The notes under the pieces were generated by a model. It made no database searches and had not been told where the DNA came from. It saw only the letters and a list, made by a program, of their open reading frames with translations. Both the position numbers and the translations under genes were made by a program. Below are positions 17,804 to 27,170 of a DNA stretch of 64,000 nt, in pieces. Every line of letters begins with the position of its first letter. The stretch's first letter is position 1. Where the stretch lies: contig NZ_CP013118.1 of assembly GCF_001443605.1 (NCBI RefSeq), forward strand, positions 4,117,001-4,181,000, read 5' to 3'. The DNA is from Salinivirga cyanobacteriivorans (lineage in GTDB: Bacteria; Bacteroidota; Bacteroidia; Bacteroidales; Salinivirgaceae).

Positions 17804-18793
17804 ATGCGAAATGCAATAATCCATTCCAATGGCATGTATGTACCTGAAAGGGTTGTGCCTAACAGTTATTTCGATGAATTGTTGGGCGAAAATGTAAGTG
17901 ACTGGCTTGAAGAGTTTGTGGAGATTTATGAACGCAGGTGGGCCGCAGAAGATGAATCAACAGCTGATTTGGCGGCTGCTGCCGCACGCCAGGCAATGGA
18001 GCGTGGCAATGTGAAACCCGACGAGGTTGATTTGCTCATTATATCGACTGATACGCCTGAGTTTATATCACCATCGACCTCATCGAAAGTGCAGCATATG
18101 CTAGGTCTAAGGAATGCAGGTACTTTTGATATCAATACAGCATGTGCTGGTTTTGTAACCGCTCTTGATGTTGGGTCAAAATATATCAAAGCAGATGAAC
18201 AATACCAGACTGTATTGATAATTGGAGCCTATGCCATGAGCAAATACATCAATAAGCTGGATAAAAAAACAGCCAATTTGTTTGCCGATGGAGCAGGAGC
18301 ATTTATTCTGAAAGGAGAAAAAAATAGTAGACGTGGTCTTCAGGCCAGCAGGCTAATTACCCATGGGCAATATCACGATTACATGGGTATTTTTGCCGGG
18401 GGAACCGCCCAGCCTGTGAATCATGAAGCACTTGAAAAAGGAGACCATTTATTGACAATTGCCAAAAAGTTTCCTCCTGAAATTAACCCTGAAACCTGGT
18501 CTGCAATAGCGAGGGAGCTCAGTGGTCGTGCAGGTACAGATTTAAAGGATTATGCCCAGTATTTTCTTACGCAGATTAACATTAACAGTATCAGAGAAAC
18601 CATGGACCGACTGGAATTACCCCACGAAATGGCACAAACCAGTATGCACAATTATGGATACACGGGATCAGCCTGTATTCCATTGGCTTTTGAAGATGCC
18701 CTGCAGGCCGGGAAAATTACTCGTGGCGATTCGCTTATGTTTATAGGCTCAGGTGGCGGATTAGCCTTTGCAGGAGCAAGTTTTATTTATTAA
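17804..18793 (+). CDS. KAS III-like (FabH/thiolase-superfamily) protein 1 with altered active site
   Basis: The 329-residue protein has the KAS III fold marks: the nucleophile Cys114 in DINTACAGFV, LFADGAGAF and the C-terminal GSGGGLAFAG. The FabH His motif (HQAN) is replaced by TQIN at about residue 256, and the FabH Asn block (GNTSAAS) reads GYTGSAC at about 285. The decarboxylating triad Cys-His-Asn is therefore incomplete. It may transfer or cleave acyl groups without malonyl decarboxylation, as some PqsD/OleA/acyltransferase relatives do. It stands between the SDR and a sodium symporter in one operon. Confidence 0.8.
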   Translation: MRNAIIHSNGMYVPERVVPNSYFDELLGENVSDWLEEFVEIYERRWAAEDESTADLAAAAARQAMERGNVKPDEVDLLIISTDTPEFISPSTSSKVQHMLGLRNAGTFDINTACAGFVTALDVGSKYIKADEQYQTVLIIGAYAMSKYINKLDKKTANLFADGAGAFILKGEKNSRRGLQASRLITHGQYHDYMGIFAGGTAQPVNHEALEKGDHLLTIAKKFPPEINPETWSAIARELSGRAGTDLKDYAQYFLTQININSIRETMDRLELPHEMAQTSMHNYGYTGSACIPLAFEDALQAGKITRGDSLMFIGSGGGLAFAGASFIY

Positions 18794-18811
18794 TCAACAA
18801 ATTTTTATACC

Positions 18812-20365
18812 GTGGATACGCAATCTTTTATCACAGGAACCTGGATTTTAATATCACTTTACATCGCTGCAATTTTATTTTTTGTAATCAGGGGAGCTCT
18901 TAAAACTCAGTCTATAGCTGATTTTGCTGTAGGCAATATCAAATTCTCACCCACTGCAGTAGGACTTTCGTTGGCAGCTTCCATCACAAGTGCTGCTACT
19001 TTTGTTGTAAATCCAGGGTTTATTGCCAATTATGGTTTAAGCGGGGTGCTTTCTTTTTGTGTTTTCTTCCCTTTTGCAGCCATGGTTTCACTTGTGGTGC
19101 TCACTAAAAGTTTTCGCAAGTATGGACAAAAAATTAAGGCACTAACGCTGGCACAATGGATAGGCGACAGATATAACAGCAAAACATATTCACTAATTAT
19201 GGCATTCCTCTCTTTGCTCATGATTACTTTTATTGTACTGATTGTAGTAGCTATTACAAAGGTACTTAGTAAAGCGCTCAATGTGGAGGAAATGTATGTG
19301 CTAATTGGCCTGGTAATTTTTGTGTTTGGATACATGATGTTTGGTGGCGCAAATTCTATGGTTTACACAAATTCTATACAGGCTATCGTGATGCTTGTGG
19401 TTGCCATTATTTTACTCACTTCAGGTTATGAGCATTTTAAGGGAGGTATCGATGCTTTTGTAGAACGTTTGCGAAGTATTGATCCTGTGCTTGTAAAGGC
19501 TACAAACCCTGAAAGCTGGCTTTTTAGGGATTTTTACGAGATCATATTCGCCCAAATAGTAGTGGGTATTGCTGTTGTTGTACAACCACACATTATTACA
19601 AAATCCTTGCTGTTGAAAGATGAAAAGCAGGTTAATAAGTTTCTGATAATTGCCGTAGCTGCCGAAGCGTTGTTTTTTATAGTGGCTTTTGCCGGACTGT
19701 ATGCACGTATTACATTTCCTGATCTGACTTTTCAGGGAGAGGCCTTAAAAAACGATGGTATAATTCCTGCCTATGTGGTTGCTGCCTTTTCGCAGGGGTG
19801 GGTTTCTGTAATTATTGGTCTGATTGTAATTCTGGGACTTATATCAGCTGGTTTATCTACCCTCGAGGGGCTCATCCAATCGGTTTCAACCACCATTACT
19901 TCTGATATTGTCAAGCGTTTAAGCCCCGTAGCCCTGCGCGAGAAACAATTAATGTGGATCAATAAGGTTGCAATTATTACACTGGCCGCAATCACCATAG
20001 TTATTTCATGGGAACAAATTGTTTCGCCTAAACTGAGCGTTGGGATTTTGGCCCAAAACGGCGTGTATGCTTACTTTTCAGCAGCCTTTATTCCGGTGCT
20101 ATTCGGGATTTTTCTCAAAGAGGTTGATTACAGAGCACCTTTAGCGGCTACTTTAACATCTATTTTTATACATTTTAGCGTATATTACGTACTGCCTGTT
20201 TTTGTTGAGAATTACGGGTTAGATCTTGGATTCTTTACAAAATACCTGCAAGGAACAGTGCGCAACCCGGCAATTGCAGCTTCTACAGCAATTGTTTTAA
20301 GTACCATTGTTGGTATTGTTGTGCATCGTATTACAAAACGAAAAAAGATGGTTCAGGCCGCCTGA
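18812..20365 (+). CDS. Sodium:solute symporter (SSS family)
   Basis: The 517-residue integral membrane protein has about 13 hydrophobic segments. SSS features include the N-terminal DFAVGNIKFSPTAVGLSLAAS, the TLAQWIGDRYNSK segment and ISAGLSTLEGLIQSVSTT, where the sodium-site serine/threonine residues lie. The start is GTG at 18812, 18 bases after the KAS III stop. Within this operon it most likely imports a carboxylate that the downstream ligase turns into a CoA thioester. The solute is unknown. Confidence 0.88.
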   Translation: MDTQSFITGTWILISLYIAAILFFVIRGALKTQSIADFAVGNIKFSPTAVGLSLAASITSAATFVVNPGFIANYGLSGVLSFCVFFPFAAMVSLVVLTKSFRKYGQKIKALTLAQWIGDRYNSKTYSLIMAFLSLLMITFIVLIVVAITKVLSKALNVEEMYVLIGLVIFVFGYMMFGGANSMVYTNSIQAIVMLVVAIILLTSGYEHFKGGIDAFVERLRSIDPVLVKATNPESWLFRDFYEIIFAQIVVGIAVVVQPHIITKSLLLKDEKQVNKFLIIAVAAEALFFIVAFAGLYARITFPDLTFQGEALKNDGIIPAYVVAAFSQGWVSVIIGLIVILGLISAGLSTLEGLIQSVSTTITSDIVKRLSPVALREKQLMWINKVAIITLAAITIVISWEQIVSPKLSVGILAQNGVYAYFSAAFIPVLFGIFLKEVDYRAPLAATLTSIFIHFSVYYVLPVFVENYGLDLGFFTKYLQGTVRNPAIAASTAIVLSTIVGIVVHRITKRKKMVQAA

Positions 20366-20401
20366 TATAAGTTAGAATTGAATAGCATCAAAAAATATAG
20401 C

Positions 20402-21940
20402 ATGCAAAATATAAAAGATAAAATGGAACATTTCGATTGGTTCAAAAAATGGAGTGTTTATAATCCGGACAAAGTAGCCTTTAAAGAATATGAAACCGGA
20501 AGGGAGTATACCTTCGCACAGGTTAATCATCTGGCAAATCTTACTGCACAATATTTTATAAACGATTTGGGCGCAAGTACCGGTGACAGAGTGGCTGTGT
20601 TATCGGAAAACAATTTAGAGTACATGGTGCTTTTTGCTGTGGCCCAAAAAACCGGATTGACTTTGGTTCCGCTTAATTACCGGCTTACATCGCGAGAACT
20701 CGATTTCATGCTTGCAGATAGCGATCCTGATATAGTACTGTGGGAAAAACACTTTGCCGATAAAATTCAAAATGCAGCAGCTTATAAAACCATCAGCCAC
20801 AAAATACCTATGGAGAAGTTGTCGGAAATGCATAAAAAGTATTTGTCTATTGATGCGTTTAGCTATGTGGGCGTACATGAATTCGACGATGACCATCCCC
20901 TTTTTTTAATTTACACATCGGGTACTACTGCTTTTCCTAAAGGTGCTAAATATACCCACAAAATGTTATTGTGGAACAGCCTGAATACTGAAATTCGTTT
21001 AGATATTACATCTTCGGACAGGGCTATAAATTGTGCACCGCCATTTCATACAGGGAGCTGGAATGTGCTACTTGCCACTTTTGTGCTACATGGTGCCTAC
21101 ACACTGCTGATGCGGAATTTTGATGCTGATGCTGTGCTGGAGCAAATGGAGTCTGATAAGCATACCATATTTTGGGGCGTACCCACCATGCTTAAGTTAA
21201 TGGTCGATTCCTCTAAATTTGAATCTGTTGATTTAAGCCGCATACGATACTTTGTCATTGGTGGCGAGGCCATGCCCATTCCTTTAATAAAAATATGGGA
21301 TAGAAAAGGTGTGCCGGTTCGGCAGGGCTATGGTCTAACAGAAGTTGGTCCCAATGTTACATCACTGGATCATAGTGATGCTATACGCAAGCAGGGGTCT
21401 ATTGGTACCCCAAATTTCTTTTACCAGACCAAACTGGTTAATGAGCAGGGAAAAGAAGTTAAAAACAATGAGATTGGCGAATTAATTATAAAGTCAGCTA
21501 CGGTTACCCCGGGTTACTGGAAAAATGAAGAAGCAACTCAAAATACGATTATTGATGGCTGGTTTCATACCGGCGATTTGATGAAGATAGACGATGAGGG
21601 ATATTTGTACGTGGTCGATCGCATTAAAAATATGTACATCTCGGGTGGAGAGAATGTGTATCCGGCTGAAGTGGAACATTTGATCAGGCAATTAGAAGAT
21701 GTACGCGATGTGGCAATTATTGGTGTTCCGCATGAGAAATGGGGTGAAACCGGGAAGGCATTTATTGTAAAAAAGAGTGGAAGTGATTTGAGCGAAAAAC
21801 AGGTCATTGACTATTGTCGTAAGAACCTGGCCAAATATAAAACTCCCGCATATATTAAGTTTCTTGAACAATTGCCAGTGAATAATGCCGGAAAAATAGA
21901 TCGCAAAACGTTGCGCGATCAGGAAAAAACAGAAGCGTAA
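20402..21940 (+). CDS. AMP-dependent acyl-CoA synthetase/ligase
   Basis: The adenylate-forming enzyme has about 512 residues from the ATG at 20402; a TTG at 20378 and an ATG at 20423 are alternatives. Motifs appear in order: the P-loop YTSGTTAFPKGA, substrate loop GYGLTEVGPN, GWFHTGDLMKIDDEGYL, the hinge VDRIKNMYISGGENVYP and the catalytic lysine in NNAGKIDRKTLR. It activates a carboxylic acid to its CoA ester through an acyl-AMP. The length fits medium/long-chain or aryl ligases, not acetoacetyl-CoA synthetase. It lies between the transporter and the second KAS III gene. Confidence 0.9.
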   Translation: MQNIKDKMEHFDWFKKWSVYNPDKVAFKEYETGREYTFAQVNHLANLTAQYFINDLGASTGDRVAVLSENNLEYMVLFAVAQKTGLTLVPLNYRLTSRELDFMLADSDPDIVLWEKHFADKIQNAAAYKTISHKIPMEKLSEMHKKYLSIDAFSYVGVHEFDDDHPLFLIYTSGTTAFPKGAKYTHKMLLWNSLNTEIRLDITSSDRAINCAPPFHTGSWNVLLATFVLHGAYTLLMRNFDADAVLEQMESDKHTIFWGVPTMLKLMVDSSKFESVDLSRIRYFVIGGEAMPIPLIKIWDRKGVPVRQGYGLTEVGPNVTSLDHSDAIRKQGSIGTPNFFYQTKLVNEQGKEVKNNEIGELIIKSATVTPGYWKNEEATQNTIIDGWFHTGDLMKIDDEGYLYVVDRIKNMYISGGENVYPAEVEHLIRQLEDVRDVAIIGVPHEKWGETGKAFIVKKSGSDLSEKQVIDYCRKNLAKYKTPAYIKFLEQLPVNNAGKIDRKTLRDQEKTEA

Positions 21941-21968
21941 ACAAATAATTGTTAAAGATACCTTTACC

Positions 21969-22991
21969 ATGAATAAAGATAAAGCAATTGGAATCGTCGG
22001 ATACGGGATTTATTTGCCAGAGGGCCGGCAGTCTGCTGAAGAGATTGCCGCTGCAACGAATGGTGTGTGGACTGCTGATGCAGTGCATGAAAAACTGGGT
22101 ATAGAACAAAAAGTAATTCCCGGCAAGCATGATGGCACCCAGGAAATGGGCGTAAAAGCTGCTAAAGACGCTTTAGCGCGTACCCAAACCGATCCAATGG
22201 ATATCGATCTTTTGCTTAGTGTAGGAGAAGAATGGAAAGAATATCCACTGACTACTTCCGGAATTTACATTCAGGAACAAATTGGTGCCCGCAGGGCCTG
22301 GGCAATCGATGTACAGCAAAGATGCTGCTCTACCATTAGTGCACTAAAAATGGCCAAAGATATGATGTTGGCCGATGAAAATATCAATACGGTTATGATT
22401 GCCGGTGGTTACCGGAATGGCGATTTTGTCGATTATACAGACATAACCATGTCGATGATGTATAACCTGTCAGCAGCCGGGGGTGCTTTAATTCTAAAAA
22501 AGGGATACGAACATAATCTTCTTCTTGGATCACATGTGATGAGCGATGGATCTATGGCTCGTGATGCCGGAGTTGTTTATGGTGGAACCGAAAAACCAAT
22601 TACATGTGAAAATGCCGGTAAAGCATATAAATCGTTGACATTAATGAATCCGGCACATATGAAAGAGCGGCTCAATTCAGTATCGATGGACAACTGGATG
22701 AATTGCATCGACCTGGCTTTGCAAAAATCAGGTTATCAAAGAAAAGATATTGATTATTTGGCTGTGTTGCATTTCAAACGATCTATGCATAAAGTGATGC
22801 TAGAGGAGTTAGGGCTCTCAGAGGATCAAACTGTTTATCTCAGCCAGTATGGACATGCCGGACAGATTGATCAAATATTATCGTTGCACCTTGGGCTGGA
22901 AAGTGGTAAAATAAAAAACGGAAGTGTGGTGTCAATGATTGCAGCTGGTATCGGATATGCCTGGGCCGCAAATGTAATTCGTTGGGGATGA
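21969..22991 (+). CDS. KAS III-like (thiolase-superfamily) protein 2 with altered active site
   Basis: This 340-residue relative of FabH/HMG-CoA-synthase-type enzymes starts GIVGYGIYLPEGR and has the nucleophile region QQRCCSTISA (Cys119/120). The histidine region reads AVLHFKRSMH instead of the HQAN consensus, and the Asn region reads QYGHAGQIDQ. It differs strongly from the first KAS III-like protein of the operon, so the pair is not a recent duplication. The two might form a heteromer, as seen for other thiolase-superfamily pairs; that is inference. It is the last gene of the tight cluster. Confidence 0.78.
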   Translation: MNKDKAIGIVGYGIYLPEGRQSAEEIAAATNGVWTADAVHEKLGIEQKVIPGKHDGTQEMGVKAAKDALARTQTDPMDIDLLLSVGEEWKEYPLTTSGIYIQEQIGARRAWAIDVQQRCCSTISALKMAKDMMLADENINTVMIAGGYRNGDFVDYTDITMSMMYNLSAAGGALILKKGYEHNLLLGSHVMSDGSMARDAGVVYGGTEKPITCENAGKAYKSLTLMNPAHMKERLNSVSMDNWMNCIDLALQKSGYQRKDIDYLAVLHFKRSMHKVMLEELGLSEDQTVYLSQYGHAGQIDQILSLHLGLESGKIKNGSVVSMIAAGIGYAWAANVIRWG

Positions 22992-23129
22992 TTTTTTGTT
23001 AGTCAGGCATGATTGAAAAGGGATTATGTTCTTCATTATTAGGGGTTTGTGTTGATTTGGGTCGTTTGTTTTAGTGAAAGTCAGACCAGTAAAACAAGTT
23101 GAGGCATTATGGTAACATTAAGAACATGC

Positions 23130-23137
23130 TAAATTTG
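23130..23137 (+). promoter_or_regulatory. Possible -7 element for the lipoprotein gene
   Basis: TAAATTTG matches TAnnTTTG exactly and lies 37 bases before the ATG at 23175. The expected TTTG 19 bases upstream is replaced by TTAT, so support is partial. Confidence 0.4.
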
Positions 23138-23174
23138 TATTAAATGATTGTAAAAAACCAATAATTAATTTATT

Positions 23175-24002
23175 ATGAAAAAACTATTTTATTTAATGAT
23201 GATTGCACTGCTTTCAAGCGCAGTTTTCATTAGTTGTAACGACGACGATGATGATGATACGTCGAATCCACCTGAATTTGCGGGTGCAAATTTATCCGGT
23301 GATAACATGACTGTAACAGTCACATTTACACAAGGTGTTTACGGTGACGAAGCTGCTACAGAACCACTGACAGCCAACAGCTTTGCCGTGGTGCTGGCAG
23401 GTGGTACTGCTGTAATGGATGGCATTACTGTAGAGCATACTGCAGGAGCCGAAATTGCTGAAATTATGATTAATTACACTGAGCCGGCAAATGGCGAAGA
23501 AGTAATTACCGTTGAACCTTTGTTCATCTATAATTCAGAAGGCGTTGCTATGAGTACTGACCAAATGGCTACTGTACAACTGGCTGAACTAGGTATAATT
23601 GGAGAGTGGTATTCTTCTGGAAATAATGTAGCTCCTTTGCTTGCTACGTATTTTAATGTAGATTCTATTTATGCCAATTTCAATAGCGATCAAACTTATG
23701 TGGTAGAGAGCTATGACCCGGATGGTGTTAAAACAGAGTATACCGGTACGTATACCCAAACCAAATCTGATGTGGGTAATATTTATACAATTCTACTTAA
23801 TCAGAGTACTCCAAGCTCAATTACAAGCGAGGGTATATTTGAAGTAGTACCCAATGGCGATGGCTTTGACCTTAAATATGAAGTTGTACAAACTGAGCCC
23901 GACATTGGTAATACTCCACCAACACCCACAGGAGGTTTCGGATCATCGAATAATGGTGAGTTAGGCGATTCAAATATTCAAAAGTTCTTAATATTGAATT
24001 AA
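23175..24002 (+). CDS. Secreted lipoprotein of unknown function
   Basis: The 275-residue protein has a lipoprotein signal peptide (KLFYLMMIALLSSAVFISC). The lipidated Cys is followed by a run of aspartates, common in Bacteroidota lipoproteins and possibly influencing surface export. Residues 35-140 look like an Ig-like beta domain (NLSGDNMTVTVTFTQGVY). The second part (IGEWYSSGNN... TGTYTQTKSD) resembles lipocalin-type periplasmic domains. The gene follows the acyl-CoA cluster by 180 bases but has its own likely promoter and a strong terminator, so it is probably separate. Confidence 0.75.
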   Translation: MKKLFYLMMIALLSSAVFISCNDDDDDDTSNPPEFAGANLSGDNMTVTVTFTQGVYGDEAATEPLTANSFAVVLAGGTAVMDGITVEHTAGAEIAEIMINYTEPANGEEVITVEPLFIYNSEGVAMSTDQMATVQLAELGIIGEWYSSGNNVAPLLATYFNVDSIYANFNSDQTYVVESYDPDGVKTEYTGTYTQTKSDVGNIYTILLNQSTPSSITSEGIFEVVPNGDGFDLKYEVVQTEPDIGNTPPTPTGGFGSSNNGELGDSNIQKFLILN

Positions 24003-24014
24003 AAAAACATATGC

Positions 24015-24053
24015 GGTTATGTGTCTTCTATGAGGACACATAACCTTTTTTTT
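24015..24053 (+). terminator. Strong rho-independent terminator
   Basis: A perfect 11-bp stem (GGTTATGTGTC / GACACATAACC) with a 9-base loop is followed immediately by T8. It ends the lipoprotein transcript. Confidence 0.92.
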
Positions 24054-24137
24054 AAGTGTTTTTTTAGATTTTCCATACCTTTAGTGCCATGTCGGTTTAT
24101 ATACACCTGATGGCAAACCCCATTTAATATTTAATTT

Positions 24138-25736
24138 ATGAGACGTTTTTATTTAATTCTGCTGATTGCCCTGCTTGGGGTATTATGGGTCGTGAAGCCT
24201 GTGCGGGCGCAGCAACAACCAGTGCAGGTTTTTAAATATGATCTTCCGCGCGAACATGAAGATGAGTTTCAGTTTCTTGCATTTTTCCTGAATCAGGGGG
24301 TTGTGTCCAATTTTCATCCTAATAACACATTGCTCAAAGGGCAGGTGATTGGTCGTATGTTTGGACAAAATTCTACAAATACAAGCGATTCGCTCACATC
24401 TGCATATTTTGAACAGCGTATACTGCCTTTTTTTATTTATAAACCCAAGCTTTTTAATGGGAAGGCCATTTTAAGAGCTTCATTTGAAATAGACTGGACC
24501 TGGGGTGATGTAGCCTATGGAACAGGAGGAAATTTTGGTTCGGCGCCGGCTGGTGACCAGGTAAACCTGCAAACCCAAAATGTAGAACTAGAATTTATTC
24601 CTGCCAAAGGATGGTTCATTAACCTGGGACTTCAGCGAATGTACGATTCTCCCTACAACCCATATCGTACTACCGTGGATAAAATGCTTGCCACAGGCTA
24701 TCGCCTGGGTTATTGGGGTACAGAAGGTGTAGGGCTTACAGTTCGCCACGATGCTGATTATTATCGATTCAAAGCCGGGTTTTATAAGTTGTATGAATCA
24801 TTGATTCAGGAAAATGATGATGTTACAATGGGGGAGTTGTTTTTTGAAAAAACACTAACCAAACAATGGCGCTGGGGCGGATCTGTAAATTATGTGCGTG
24901 ACAGGGCCAATGGTAAAGGTGGCGTTTCTATTTTAGGTCAGGGGCTCAATGCAACACAGTTGAATGCATACAATGGCACTTTCAAATTTAATTTTGGCGA
25001 TAATCCTTACCGCGCCGATATTTTATGGTTTGGTACATTCTTTAGCCGGAATCCCGATTATATGATGGATCGTGTATATCTGAACGGATTTTTTAATTAC
25101 AATTATGGTCTGGCAGAGGTCGATAACGACGGTAACTGGGAGAAAGGTGCCGATATTGCCGGATTCGGTGCTAATCTAAGCGCGGGATATCGTTATGGGC
25201 AAACCAAAGATGATATGATTTCTGTAGATGTAATCTATGCAAGCGGCGATGACGATGCTCTGAATGATAAAACCTATAACGGTGTACTCACAGGGAATAT
25301 GTGGGCTTCACCGGGTAATGTTTTTATTGGTAGTGGTGCGCATTTACTTTTTCCGCATGGGAATGTGGTCAACAGATTTACACCCGTGGTAGCCGACTTT
25401 TCAAATATGGGTTATGGCCTTTTTGGAGGAACTTTTAATGCCTCGCGTGACCTTATACCACATAAACTGAACGTGAAGGTTGGCGCTGCTTACGCCATGA
25501 GTGTGGCAGAACCAATTGGTGGAGGCACAAATCTTGGTACAGAAGTCAACGGCGTTGTAGCCTATAATTTTGGTCCGTTTATGAGTCTGGAATTGCACGG
25601 AGCATACATGAGTTTAGGTGATTTTTTCGATAGTAATGATATTCGATACGGGGCTGATGTAAACAGTACATTTAATGAAGAACGACCAGTTGACCCTTGG
25701 ACTGCATTTATAGTGTTTAAATGGCTTATGTTTTAA
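24138..25736 (+). CDS. Outer-membrane beta-barrel (porin-like, alginate-export-type) protein
   Basis: The 532-residue protein has a signal peptide ending around VRAQ. It has many alternating hydrophobic strands, frequent aromatic girdle residues and a terminal aromatic residue (FKWLMF), as in outer-membrane barrels. Blocks such as WFINLGLQRMYDSPYNPY and RYKAG-like strand pairs recall the large alginate-export porin family, though I would not name a substrate. It may admit the substrate of the neighbouring acyl-CoA operon. A weak -7-like element TACCTTTA lies at 24076-24083. Confidence 0.75.
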   Translation: MRRFYLILLIALLGVLWVVKPVRAQQQPVQVFKYDLPREHEDEFQFLAFFLNQGVVSNFHPNNTLLKGQVIGRMFGQNSTNTSDSLTSAYFEQRILPFFIYKPKLFNGKAILRASFEIDWTWGDVAYGTGGNFGSAPAGDQVNLQTQNVELEFIPAKGWFINLGLQRMYDSPYNPYRTTVDKMLATGYRLGYWGTEGVGLTVRHDADYYRFKAGFYKLYESLIQENDDVTMGELFFEKTLTKQWRWGGSVNYVRDRANGKGGVSILGQGLNATQLNAYNGTFKFNFGDNPYRADILWFGTFFSRNPDYMMDRVYLNGFFNYNYGLAEVDNDGNWEKGADIAGFGANLSAGYRYGQTKDDMISVDVIYASGDDDALNDKTYNGVLTGNMWASPGNVFIGSGAHLLFPHGNVVNRFTPVVADFSNMGYGLFGGTFNASRDLIPHKLNVKVGAAYAMSVAEPIGGGTNLGTEVNGVVAYNFGPFMSLELHGAYMSLGDFFDSNDIRYGADVNSTFNEERPVDPWTAFIVFKWLMF

Positions 25737-25765
25737 ATTTTATCCTTATGCAAACAAAGAAAAAT

Positions 25766-26719
25766 ATGACAAAAAATATAATCCCGCTGTTATTCATTTT
25801 TACGATGATTTTTACGGCGTGTAGTCCGTACAGCAATTTAACACCAATGGACAGTATGCGTGAGGATTTACAGTATCCTTTTGATGTAAAATATGCCGAT
25901 ATTTCTGGTAATCAGAGTGTTGCCTATGTGGATGAGGGACGGGGTTCTGAGACTATAATTTTTATCCATGGTCTGGGTACCTATTTGCGAGCCTGGGAGA
26001 AGAATATTGCTGAATTAAAAAGTGATTACAGGTGTATTGCCATTGATTTGCCTGGTTATGGAAAATCTACTAAACTGCCCCATGATGGCAGCATGACATT
26101 TTATGCCGACGTAGTTATGGAGGTGATGAATCATCTCAATATAGAGTCTGCAATACTTGCCGGTCATAGCATGGGCGGACAAATATCTATGGTAGCAGCT
26201 TTGCGTTACCCGCAAAGAGTGGAAAAACTGATACTCGCTGCTCCGGCCGGATTCGAACGTTTTACTGAGGGACAAAAAGAGTGGTTTCGTGAGGTTATGA
26301 GCCTTTCCGGAGTAAAAAAGACAACAGCAGAAGCCATTATGACCAATGCAGCTTACAACTTTTACAATATGCCCGACGATGCTGAGTTTATTATTACCGA
26401 CCGGCTGGCTATGCGCAGTGCAAATGATTTTGATCATTATTGCTATACTGTGGCCCAATCTGTTGATGGTATGGTAAATGAGCCAGTGATTGATAAGCTG
26501 GATATGATTAAACAACCAACACTAATTGTATTTGGCGAAAATGATAACCTTATTCCTAACCGTTATCTTAATCCGGGATGGACAAAAGACATAGCAATGG
26601 TAGGACATAATAGAATTCCAGATAGCAAGCTTATTATGTTGCCTAAATGCGGACATTTTTTGCCATTCGAAAAGGCGAATGAATTTAATTCCGCAATACG
26701 TCAGTTTTTAAGTAATTAA
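25766..26719 (+). CDS. Alpha/beta-hydrolase lipoprotein
   Basis: The start at 25766 gives a compact lipoprotein signal peptide (IIPLLFIFTMIFTAC); further upstream starts would run into the porin gene. The catalytic triad is visible: Ser in LAGHSMGGQ, Asp in VFGENDNLIP and His in KCGHFLPFEKA, with the oxyanion region FIHGLGTYLRAW. The mature enzyme would face the periplasm, probably anchored to the outer membrane. It follows the porin closely and precedes a STAS-like gene by 7 bases. Ester or lactone hydrolysis is the general role; the substrate is unknown. Confidence 0.85.
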   Translation: MTKNIIPLLFIFTMIFTACSPYSNLTPMDSMREDLQYPFDVKYADISGNQSVAYVDEGRGSETIIFIHGLGTYLRAWEKNIAELKSDYRCIAIDLPGYGKSTKLPHDGSMTFYADVVMEVMNHLNIESAILAGHSMGGQISMVAALRYPQRVEKLILAAPAGFERFTEGQKEWFREVMSLSGVKKTTAEAIMTNAAYNFYNMPDDAEFIITDRLAMRSANDFDHYCYTVAQSVDGMVNEPVIDKLDMIKQPTLIVFGENDNLIPNRYLNPGWTKDIAMVGHNRIPDSKLIMLPKCGHFLPFEKANEFNSAIRQFLSN

Positions 26720-26726
26720 ATCCAAT

Positions 26727-27131
26727 ATGCCTCAAGTATATTTAAATACAGCGTATTGCCGCATTGAATTGGATGAGGATATTAAGGCTGTAATAATTGA
26801 GTGGTTTGGTGCTCCGAAAAGTGAAAGTTTTCGGAGTGCCTGCCTTTTGGTAACTAAAGCGCTTAAAGAAAATGGCTATTCCAGGGTGTTGACCGATAAC
26901 ACCAATGCTGTGATTTTTAAAAGGGAGGATCAACAGTGGTTGAACGAAGTATGGTTGCCCGAAGCTGAAGCAGCCGGCTATCGAGCTTCTGCCACGATAA
27001 TCAAAAAAGATCCGTTTGTGCGATTCGCAGTGGATAATATCGTAAAAGACCGTGACAATGTTAAATTCTTAAACCAACGGTTCGAGTCTCGCGAAGAAGC
27101 ACGAAGCTGGTTGAAAACGCTGGTTTTATAG
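26727..27131 (+). CDS. SpoIIAA/STAS-like domain protein
   Basis: This 134-residue cytoplasmic protein has the alternating beta-alpha pattern of SpoIIAA-like proteins: strand CRIELDEDIKAVIIEWFG, helix SFRSACLLVTKALKENG, strand VLTDNTNAV and the C-terminal FESREEARSWL, a very common ending in this family. Such proteins occur in Bacteroidota as single-domain STAS-like units of unknown role. It lies 7 bases after the hydrolase lipoprotein stop and is probably cotranscribed with it. Confidence 0.6.
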   Translation: MPQVYLNTAYCRIELDEDIKAVIIEWFGAPKSESFRSACLLVTKALKENGYSRVLTDNTNAVIFKREDQQWLNEVWLPEAEAAGYRASATIIKKDPFVRFAVDNIVKDRDNVKFLNQRFESREEARSWLKTLVL

Positions 27132-27170
27132 CCTTTCGTACTTCTTTAGTTATGTGATGCAGAATTGAGC

